Assembly (NCBI GenBank): GCA_035610835.1
Contig: CM069452.1
Span: forward strand, 28,384,143 to 28,448,142
Length of the DNA: 64,000 nucleotides
Direction of reading: 5' to 3'
Origin: Ophiura sarsii
Lineage: Eukaryota; Echinodermata; Ophiuroidea; Amphilepidida; Ophiuridae
The notes under the pieces were generated by a model. The model saw nothing but the letters and a program-made list of their open reading frames with translations, had not been told where the DNA came from and did no database searches. The translations under genes were made by a program, and so were the position numbers. How positions within the stretch are numbered: position 1 is the first letter of the stretch; each line of letters begins with the position of its first letter. Below, in pieces: positions 27,401 through 39,400 of this stretch.

Positions 27401-30400
27401 TTGTTAAATAAATGCACAGTAATTTATATGAAATAGGATAGCCATAAAATCCTATGAAGTAGGCCTATAGGCTAGGCCCAGTCACGCTAGCATCATCATC
27501 ACCAGGGCTCTCTTTTAAATTCAAAGTGGGGTGACTGTTGCAGTTTTGCATCTGTGTTACATTGCAATATACCCAAAAGTAATGCTAACACATCGATAAA
27601 TAAGACACTGGCTCATTTTGAATGGTAAATCAAGAGCCTAGACTTAGGCCTGCACACAAATCAGAAATAAGCTTATTTAGGGTGTATTTTGTTCTGGAAC
27701 TACAACAAGAAAACTGTATAAATGCTATCAAAATGTGTTTTAAATGACTTACTATATCATTGTTATTTGATTTTTTCATTGGATTGTGTAAACATCATGG
27801 AAATATTGAGGGAATTTACGTCTAAAAATGCCAGCACAAAAATCGGAAATAAAAATAAGAGGTTTACTTTTAGGCCTAGTAAAAAGGCTATAAATTCTCC
27901 TTAAACCCACTATCAAAAGACCAAAAGTACAATATTTGTAGCCAAAGAGTATTTCACACTGTTTGTATTAATAAACCTGATCCATGTTTATTTTATTTAC
28001 CCTTTTCATGAGTAATTCTGATGGAAACTTCTCTCCACACAAAATGTTACTACAGTGTCGGCCATCTTGTTAAGTTGATGTTTACTTTTTTCACAGGATG
28101 TATGGACTTTTCCATTGTGTTAAATAGGGGGTTATATTATATTGATGGTAGGGGCTAATTGACTAGTAAAGAAAATGGGTTTTCAACATGTTTCCCATCC
28201 AAAAACACCAAAATTATCATTCTAGGCTCATGTTAAAAATATATCAATCATCATATTTTTGTGTTTTTACAGAAAATATACAAATATGGCAATAATTTAT
28301 CCGGCGTCAGTTATGAAAAGTTCCAACTACAAATTACAATTTCACACCCTTCAAATGTATGGGTCAATCTAGCAAAAACATTGAACCAATCAAAAGCTCG
28401 TATTCCAAACTGTCCGATACAGTAAAAAAAATCGGATGACCGATTTTTAAACTTCATCCGATTTTTTTAAACTTACAAATACAGTCCAATACATGATTAA
28501 CTCGAGTTCAAAGCTCTGTGTAAATGAATGGACGGAAGATTCTCAAAACATAATAATGGAAAAACTTGGTCACCAAGTTCACTTCAGTGACACAAGTTGC
28601 AGAATAATAGGTCTTTACCAATGCATTGCCAGTATAGGACGGAAGATTCAAACTGCATAATAATGATTGCAATTGGTCATTGTATGGAAAAGAAATGGAC
28701 TAAACAAAAAGTGTATACCAAATTGTTGACACACACACCCCGACAGACTACACACACGAAGGATGCTGCCATAAGGTCTCTTCCTACGGACGACCTAAAA
28801 ATGATGCATCGATCACTATAATACGCTCTGATGTCAAAGAACAAAGTATTAATATTTGGTTCTCACGGCAATAGATAGACCTCGTCTGTGCGTACTGCCA
28901 GATGCTGCTGGTGGTGGGGTTGTGGAGTTGAGGTAAATGCCAATTCAGTAACAAGTATAATAGGCATAGGGTTAAATGGGATAAAAATACATTGTATGTA
29001 ACTTTTGCTTAAATGCAATATCACCCAGATATGAAATCCCCCACCCTGAAGTATGATTGTAATGTCACAGCGTATGAATTCCAGCTTATAATTATAATCC
29101 GTCTGGTAACAGTCATGTGCTGCTGCATGTAATTGTAATGTAAGTAACCCCTTGCATTATAACCAAAAGACAAATCCAGCCATCATTGATAATGCTGCCT
29201 TCATCACTATAAAATAGACATCACATTCACACTTCAGGTGTATCGATAGATTATAACCCATCCTTGAAATGTGCACACCATATATTATATAATAATGTAA
29301 GTGGGGCAGTGGCAGGTGATGAAGGGTCATTCATTCATTGGTGGGAATGGCAATACTACACATTAGAACCTTCACCATACTGCAGTGCATAAAAATAAAT
29401 ACAATATTGCAACATTCAATTCAGATTTTTGGTGCTCTTTTATATACAGGGTGACCCAGAAAATGTTGAACCCAAAAATCACAAAATTCAATATTTCTTT
29501 TTACCATTAAAATAACAAAATATTGCATAACTCGTTCACCAGCTATGTGCACCATACATTTAACTTTCTGAAACATTTTAGATCATAAAAATAGGCCACA
29601 CGAAACTTAAAATACATGTAATTTTGTAAGAAGTGTTGTTTTGAAGTGTGAGTGAAGTGCAAACAAATGGTTTCATGCTATATGAGCAGAACAAGTGCCT
29701 GTTTGAAACCGTGCAATGAACTTTATAAATTAGTATGCACAGTATCTCATCAATATTCATTTATTATGTAATTATTATTATATAAGAGACTTTGAAAACA
29801 AAAACTGAAGTCCCCTTGACTTCATTTGAAAATGTTAATTTGATAAATACAGATCAAAAGAAAAGATTACTTAACTCACCGTACTTAGATCAGAATTAAG
29901 TTTCATATCTGAACCAAGTTACAATTTTTTCACTTTTCCAAAAGAGCGAAAACACCCCCTGTCACACAATCAAGTGTATCTTTAGTTTGGTAAGGCCAAT
30001 TTACATGATCTAAAGTTCTCCAGAAAGCTGAATAAATTGTTCACATAACTGTTGGAAACAAAATGCCATATTTATTTATTTTCATTTTTAATTATTTTCT
30101 TTAAGTTTGTGATTTTTGGGTTCAACATTTTCTGGGTCACCCTGTATATAATTATATGGATTTGATTGCTAAAATGCAAACTCATGCTTAATATGGACCA
30201 TTTGTTGGTTCAACCGTGCATGTGGAGAAACATTGATTCATCTGACTATAAAGCAAGCCTCGATTTAAGTGGGAGCTGGGAGTTTTTTGCCCCCCGGTTG
30301 CCAAGTTTTTGCTCCCGGTGTTTTCAAATTTTGTATAGCAAAGTATATGAGCGGGAGCTACTTTTGTCAGAAAACTTACAAAGTAGCTCCCGGTTCACAC

Positions 30401-33400
30401 GTCCTTAAATCGAGGCTTGCTATAAAGTGTGCCCAAATATTGATGAAATGTAAACACAATTTCTACATAAAATTTCAATAAATGACAGTATCTGCTAAGT
30501 TGTAATGTACCATATTGTGTAGGATTTGCTTGACTGATTTCTTTCATCAGCAAATTACACCAAGTATCCAACCAATATTGTATTGATTTTGGGTGCCTAT
30601 CATCATCTCATCTGGCAGATAAATTGAGCTGTACATTGTTCTTGAATCCTGCCCACTCCACTAATCATGGATAGGTCAAAAAGTAACAGACACAACAAAA
30701 TTAGGGTACATGTACAGTAGGTCCATTGTAGGTCTAGGCCAGGGTAGGTAGGTAGGTACATGTAGGTGTTTTTGTGTGTGTTTATGTTGAAACACAAAGC
30801 CACTCTCAATCAATCAATCAATTTTACATGTGTTTGTGTTTATGGTTTCATGCACACAAAAACAAAAAGAAAAAAAGATTAGGGTCAGGCTAAATGTCAT
30901 GTATGGTAAAGGTCTGGTTACAGACGTTACCCTTACGCCAATATCAATTTGTTTTAGCCTAATAGACTATCCATCCAAAATGCCAGTGGCGTAGCCAGAG
31001 ATGGGGGATCGCCATTTAGAAATTATAGGCTAGAATGTGGTGAGTTACTGCCAAGGGTGGTTAACCACCCGCCAATTTGTGTAATTACTTAATGGGCAAA
31101 TTTCTTGTGCTTCTATAATAAGAATCATTGGAGTTATAATGCATCCTTGCAGGGAAATTTGAGCATTTGGAGGGGAATTATCACATTTGGAGGGAAATGT
31201 TACTCTTTCATTAAGAAATGCATTCCATTTTGGAGGGAAATTTGGAATCGTTTGCCAGGAAAAAACCATTTTTTTCAGGCCATGACCTTTCATGTACAAA
31301 AGAAGACATCAAGTTGAAAATCGGGCTAGCAAATCAATACATCTACCTTTAAGCTATTGCTATTCAATACACATACAGGGTGCAGTTAAATATAACCCCA
31401 TGATGACACCCCCATAGAGTATGATAGTAATAATGATAAGTAAACGTTCATGCAATTTTATAAGCAGACACTACACATCTTGTTATACATGTACCTATAA
31501 ATTTGCTTAGCAGGGATTAGAGTTTACTTGAAACAAATTAGTTGATTTCTCAAACTAAACAATAATTAATTGTATTAACACAACATAACGGCTTGCAGAG
31601 GGCGAAACTGAAAAGTGTATAATAAGGCCAAATAAAATCATGTTTAGCGTCCCGCCCGCTTCCTTTTTAGGGGCTGCCTCCTTTTATCTTCTTTTTTCTT
31701 TCAAAAAAAATATGTATTTTTTGATTTTTTTTGACTTTTAATTAAGCACACACACCTTGTATAAAGCTGTTTGCCCCGTGAAATACATCTCAGTACCCAG
31801 GACAAGACATCATTTTGGGCTCATTTTCCATTTCATCTTACCCATAAGAAGCCAATATGTAATATCTTGAGTCCAAGTGGCGGTCAATTTGAAAAAAGCA
31901 GGCAACCATCTTGAAGCTATCTTGACAAAATGTGTCGGGCGGCCATTTTGGAGGAGAAAAAAGACCTCCTTCTTCCTTTTTTTTCAAAAAGGCAGGACGC
32001 TAAACATGTTTTATTTTGCCTAACTGAAGCAAAATCACATTCTTTTTAAAATTTGAATTACCACAAACAATATTTCATCATACTTACGGTATTTTACTTC
32101 TCAAGACATGAGAGGAAGTGGCGATTGAGAGAGGCGCATATGGCATAGAAAGGGGTGCAAGATAGAATCATGGATGGGTGATTAGTCAATTGAGATGGAA
32201 AATAATATAATTGTGCTGGTAATGTTGATGCTGTAATCTCAGATCATTTATGATATTTTAAATACACAGTGATTTTTTAAAATGCAATGCATTCCTTTAG
32301 AAATCATTAGGCCTTTGCAAATCAAAAATCAAGTAAATATAAAGTAAACAAATATTTTGCTATCAAAAGGATGGTAGCGTTTACAGCCCTCTTTAAATTT
32401 GACACAATAATTGATAAACAATTTTTAGTCAAATACGGTTTGGGCGACTTTTAAGACAATTTGGGCCACTTTGTAAACTTGGACAATGGAATGCCTTAGA
32501 CACTGAACAATGGAACTGAAAACAATGAGTGATGATGACAAGCCATGTGAATTTCATGTCATTGATGTTCACCCGTTGCCAATAAATATCATCGTGATCA
32601 TCCAGTGTTACGAACACAGAGACTGGGCCATAGAATTGGGCTATTTAACTTGCGCCGCGACCAAAAAATGAGTGCCGCGACCTGTACAAAGATGGGCTAC
32701 CAAAGTTATTTTTGTATGGGCACAACAAAAATGTGACTACTTTTTGGGATCGTGGGCAGCCGCCTAGAGGGCACTTGCGCCGCGGTTTGGGACTGATGCA
32801 CTTGGTGTAAACAAGTTCAACAAAGTGGTTTTGTGGACAATTAAATGACTACCTCTACCTGAGCAAAGTCAGAACTCAAAATAATCGAAGGCATCAAAGG
32901 CAATTGCCTAGATGCCCTCCATTTCTGGCTATTTTCACTCCATTCAAAAGTACATAATTGCCTTGGTGCCCCTTTCAAATTGCCTTAAATTGCTTGCCCT
33001 TTTCATTTCTTTTTATTTCTTAATTTGAAACCTGAGCAAAGTACATGTTCTAATGTACATTTTGGAAAAATAGCCTTGCTTTTCAAATTGCCGAGGAAAA
33101 TGTTTAGTGCAAAGAAATGTGACCTGGACACGACAAAATGAGCGTAAAATTGCGTAAAGTGGGCTGAAAATAGACGATATGACAAGCGGACGTCGAAAAT
33201 TAGATATTTTCTTTTTTAGAAAGATAAACGATTTGGGAGCCGTATTCTCGTACTAAACACGGTTTAAGCTTTTTTTAGGTTTTAGAATTGACTAGGGGCC
33301 TATAAAATTAGGCATACTGGTAACACAAATGGTGTGATATTTTACAGACTTCTATCCAAATCATTATTCACATTTATTCAACCACAGTGCCAGGGCAGTT

Positions 33401-36400
33401 GGGTCCCTTTGAAAACACACAACATCAAATCGAACATGGCATAATTACATGTACATACACTTTTTAGCCTTTTCTCTGCAAGCCCAATGTTGCTATGATG
33501 CATGATTCTATTGGATAACACTTCAACAGTGAATTTACCATGCTTATAAGTGCATTCCCCTAAATGTTACCCATCATAGACAGTCAACTGACAAACAGTA
33601 CCACCCAGGTCCATTTTAGCACAAATATTTTGTATAGCAAAACTAATTTGAAGCAATGTCAGTTTGTAAAACAGGTTTAAATATTTTGTAGCAGTTTAAC
33701 AAAATTCCATTTGTGCATAATTTCCTTTGACATTTATATTACGTGCGTATTGTTAGCCAAATCATACATGTACCTGTACATTGTATGTAAATTGATAATA
33801 AAGAAGAAAACACAAACAGGAATAGCAACAGTTCATTAATGCAGAAGATTTGAGATTCATCTATGATTGCATGGACACCTTTTGCTGGCACAATCCCTGC
33901 ATGCCAAACTGTGTTCATCAAAGCTGTGTGCAGTGACAGGAAAGCATCTAGAGATCTAGAATAGAGATTGATGCAGCATTAACACATAAGTTCAGAGATT
34001 ATTGATCTGTGACTGTGATTGCAGGCTTTTCAGGAAATCATGCTCCCACCCGGGCAGGGCTGGAAAAATGTTAAGTTTCCTGGCAAGGAAAATTGGACGA
34101 AGTTGGATTTCCTGCCGCTTTAGCGGCGGAGGGGGTGTCTGAGGGGGCCCGACCATCTCAGAAGCTGTAAGCTTTTTGGAAAATTAAGGTCCAATTGATG
34201 CAACATTTTATGTAATATCGGCTGTAATGCCTACTGCCTATTATCTTGCGGGGGAATTCCTGCGAGATGGCAATTTCCCGGCAAGGAACTTGCTGTTTTG
34301 CCCTCTTTTTCCAGCCCTTCTCCTGGGACTCAATTAAATTTTTAGAGTACTGTATACCTTTTGCCGTTGACTAACATTTAAACAATTTTAGTTTGTACGC
34401 TTTCCTTAACCATACGGTAGATTGATCCAAGTGATCCCATCAAGTCGTGGAAGGGACTTTTATTTACATTCGATAAAATTGTAAAACTCGAAAAAGAAAT
34501 TGGCAGATTCTCGGACATTACACACATAAAAATATTAAAATCAGCATTTTGTGTAAAGATGATTAGATGAGCATGTACATGTAGAGAAAACCCTTGGGCA
34601 AATATTTTATGCGATGACCCCTGTTGAGGATTCAGAAAAAGGTCTGCATTTTGGCTATTTTTTGTGATGGTACAATCTGCAATTTGTTCTGAGCTGTATG
34701 TCTACGGCATGTGACATCATTCCGGGGTCACCTTAAAGGTCAACCAAAATGGTGATTCAAGTATATTTTATTCAATGGGGTATGTTTAGAAGAGTATTAT
34801 GCAAAAAGAATTTCATTAAAATATTGTCCAGGGAAAAATATATACAAGAAATCAATCATCATTTCCAGTGTTTCTTTTTAGTGTGGGATGAACTGTATAC
34901 GGATGACGCGTTACTACGTAACAGGTGTTACTCCCAACTCGGTATCGGTCCAGGTCTCGGTCGATAAGTCTGCACAAACAAAAAGTCATTAGTGGATGCT
35001 TACGCTATCGACCTATTGAGGTTCTGTGTGCGAGCCTGGGTAACACTCATGACGTATACAGGGTAGTAACCTGCCATCGTCAATATTTATGATACAAATT
35101 ATTTATGCTTAGAAACTCTATATTTTGTTTTCGGTGCAATATTAAAGGGTAATTCTTTTTGCATTTTGTTTTTTACAATATCCTCCATCGAGAACAAAAA
35201 ATTTGAATCACCATTTTGGTTGACCTTTAAGCAATATTTCAAAATAAATATTCCTAACTTCCAACTGATTTTGCTTGATCACCATGGGCCAGTTCCCACT
35301 GCCCAGTTCAGTTCCCAAAATTTAATACATATTGTGTAAGCATGTATGTTTTATTCAATGGGGGATTGTAAAAAAAAAAATTAAAAAAGAATTACCCTTT
35401 AATATTGCCAAGGTCCAGGAAACAAAATATGTAAGCGTTTCTAAAGCTTGTATAATTTGTATCATACTGACGAGTGACAATGGCAGGTTATACTACCCAT
35501 ACGTATGAGGTGTTACTCAGATTCGCACACGGAACCTCAATAGGTCGATAGCATAAGCATTCACTGATAAGGGGTGTGTGTGGTTTCATAGACCAGCTCC
35601 CTAGTTCAGACCTATCGACTGAGTCCCAGACGGATATCAAGTTGGGAGTTACACATGTGTTACGTACAATGTAGTATTAACACGTCGTCCACATATCACA
35701 CACTAAAAAAGAAACACTGGCAATTATGATTGGTTTTACACACATGTTTGTACTGTACACCCCTACACATTACGTGTATCTTTTCCCTGGACAATATTTA
35801 AATAAGAGTAATTATTTTTACATTGTATTTTTCTAAAAATGCTCCATCGAGTAAAGCATACTTTACTTGAATCTTGTATGACCCCTACCTATTTATGTGT
35901 TAATTCTTTTTGGAGATGAATGTGGATATTGGTTTTCCCTGCATTATGTAGAGGCATCTCATACAAACCCTCGTCAATAAAAAATGTATGTACTATAAGG
36001 CCAAATAAAAAAAACCATATGTTTCTCGTCCCCGCCCGCTTCCTTTTTTGGGGCCGCCTCCTTTTATCTTTTATTTAGGGGGCTGGCATTTTCTTCAGAA
36101 GGGGGTGGGTCCCAAATATACTGGGGGGGGGGGTCATAGTTTTTTTGACATGAAAACAGGGGGGGTCATAAAATTATTTCATTGAAAATGGGGGGGTCAC
36201 AAAAATGGACTGTATTGGTAGGGGGGTCATAAAAATATGCAGCTCTTGGATAGGGGGGGTCATGAAAAAATTGTCTGGGTCTATCCACATTTTTGGGACC
36301 CCCCCCCCCCTTCCGAAGAAAATGCCAGCCCCCTTATTATTCAAAAAAAAAAAAAAAGTTTTTTTGTTGTTGTTTTTTTTACAATTTTATTTTTTAGAAG

Positions 36401-39400
36401 TCCAAAAGTATATAAAACATGACCTTAGATGACCTAAATTTGACCCGAAATAATTCACTTAATACCCCATGACCCACACCATAGCTATGGTAATTTATAA
36501 CTTAAGATCCTACCTTTTAAGTACATTGGTATTTCATAATATTCTGATTAAAAGTATGACTTTTGAGAACCGTTTTCAGTGTAAAAAATACCATTATTGT
36601 TTTATTGTAACAACATCTAACTAAATTTAGTAAACTACATGTATACATGTACATTTTGCTTGTTATGGCAATAGAAGTGTTGCCTGTAACATGATGCAGC
36701 ATTAAAAAGATTTATAATGTTTGAATAAATTATTTCAATTTTGTTTAAATTACTTTTTAATTTGAAGTCAAAAAAATTATAACTTTATTTCTTATGCATG
36801 TGATCTGGTAAAAAAAGATGTTTCATGTATGTATGATGGAAATAATAACACATTATATGTTTTGAATGCATTTTAATATCTTTAATACACAGATTTACCA
36901 TTTTGCATTACCACATCACATGTATAAGAACCACACAAATAATATGTCTGACTTCAATTTGCAAATATATTTTAATCATTATTTTATTGTTATATCATGT
37001 AACATGCAACACTTCTCTTCCCATATTAAATGAAAATATACTAAATTTAGGTATTTTTAAAATGTTAAATAATTTGCTATGTACATGTAGACTTAACCTC
37101 TACCGATAGCCCCCTACCTTGGGGCTATCGGACGTCGGAACTCTGTCCATTTTTTATAGGAAGGCTATAGGAAGGCTGTATTTTAAAGAGTACTACCATA
37201 TGGAAGCTTATGGACCATCTAAGGTCATGTTTTATATACTTTTGGACTTCTAAAAAATAAAATTGTAAAAAAAACAACAACAAAAAAACTTCTTTTTTTT
37301 TTTGAATAATAAGGGGGCTGGCATTTTCTTCGGAAGGGGGGGGGGGGGGGGGGGTCCCAAAAATGTGGATAGACCCAGACAATTTTTTCATGACCCCCCC
37401 TATCCAAGAGCTGTATATTTGGGACCCACCCCCTTCTGAAGAAAATGCCAGCCCCCTAAATAAAAGATAAAAGGAGGCGGCCCCAAAAAAGGAAGCGGGC
37501 GGGGACGAGAAACATATGGTTTTTTTTATTTGGCCTTATAGTACATACATTTTTTATTGACGAGGGTTTGTATGAGATGCCTCTACATAATGCAGGGAAA
37601 ACCAATATCCACATTCATCTCCAAAAAGAATTAACACATAAATAGGTAGGGGTCATACAAGATTCAAGTGTAGGGGATATTAGGCCAAGTAAAAAAAAAA
37701 AAAAGTTTCTCGTCCAGGTTTTTCAAGGTTTTTATGGACCATGTAGTTTCTTCGTACGATGCTTTGTTAAGAAGTTACAAGCAACACTTCTCTTCCCAAG
37801 AAGTTACAAGCAACACTTCCCATATTAAATGTTATTTTACTGAATTTATATATTTTTAGAATGTGTCGTGTGGTATAAGATTAAATGTGCCTTTTCGTTT
37901 CGTATACCTCTGAAATTCCCGAGAAATCTTGACTTTGGCGGATATAAAACCAAAAATGTTGGCGGATAACCTGATTTTATATCATGGTTATCCGTCGGAT
38001 AACCTAATTTTTCCCCTCGAACACTGCTCAGAAGTGTAAAACATGGTGCTAAACACTATTAAAACAATGTAAATATGTATTAACATGGTGCTAACACTAT
38101 TAAAACAATGTAAATATGTTAAGTTCTTGTTTGTCTAACATTTAACAATTGTCTCTTTCTCAATTGTCATTTCATTTAATAGGGAAAACACTATAGATTG
38201 CCAGAAATCTCAAACGGCGGCCATTTTGAAAAATAATAAATAATAAATAAAAAGCCCCTCATCCTCCTTTTTTTTTTTTACTTGGCCTAATATCCCCTAC
38301 ACTTTCTTGAAATTTTCGCTCTTTGAAGCATGTCAAAAAAACATTCCAAGTACGTCCGACCCCAAGGTTTTTTTGCAACTTTTCCCACATTAATTTTAAT
38401 TGAGGATCTATTATTTGGTGTTACTTACTGTTAAAATAAATTAATATATAGTAGGACTACTACCATATGGGGGATAGGCCTACATAGGAATTTTTTACAA
38501 GACTGATAAAAATATCCGCCCAACACTATACTATAGACTAGAGTGAGGACCGAGGGCTACCCAAACCGTTTGAAGTGTGCGAAATGTACGTCCGACATTT
38601 TACTACACTACAGATAACAGAACTGACCACTGAGTACTGACACAAACACACACCGTTTCCAGATTTATAGTAGATTAAAAAAAAGGTTAGCCGAAGCCGT
38701 TCGGGTTGTTGAAATGAAAACACAACATAAAATGGCATAAAATAATCATTACCAGTTACATTTATTGTTAATAATACAAATGTTAATCTGAATTTATAAT
38801 CCAGAGTGCGTGCTATGCCATTGTGTACTACTGTACTGTACATGTAGCAAAATAATTTACATACAAACATTTTGCCTTTTTGTTGTTGCATACAGACATT
38901 TAATACTGTACTGTACAGATTATTGTGTACTTACGTGCATTTGTGAAGCCGAAAACGACGACTAGAACAGCTACTGAATACCTCAATAATCCCATGATTA
39001 AATTTGTTAGGTCCGATTTTATTCGAGATTTCAATTATCTCACTTCACAGTAATAGATCTGTAATTACAGATGATTAAATTGGGACTCGAAAAAGGATGT
39101 AAATCAGTATTTTGTGTTGATGTCAAACGCACTAAAATTTCATCTGAGACAATCCCAATCAGTAAAATTTTGACGTCATCAGCTGACTGCCCTTGGCTGG
39201 TCTTAGTCTCTAACCCTTATTTGATGCGCTATAGACAGATGTTTACTGAATATAACAGAGAACATGAAACGCATACTGCCGACGAGGTTATAAATGGCCC
39301 AATCAATTAGTGAGGGCACACTTCCATTAAAATATACGATTTCAGACGGGGACGGTTACTTTAAGTTTTTAAATAGTACCCCCAACTAAACTGTGGAATT

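Larger units (their letters stand above)
15507..38934 (-). other. 23-kb first intron (proximal first exon to Ig1)
   Basis: It holds most of the DNA transposons, two LINE fragments and the tgacct-rich array listed separately. Stretches with nothing recognisable include about 16.0-18.1, 20.9-22.3, 28.7-29.4, 30.5-31.6 and 32.1-34.0 kb. The 20.8-21.1 and 26.7-27.1 kb parts are A/T homopolymer-rich. No further Ig-like exon was found on the minus strand. Confidence 0.6.
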
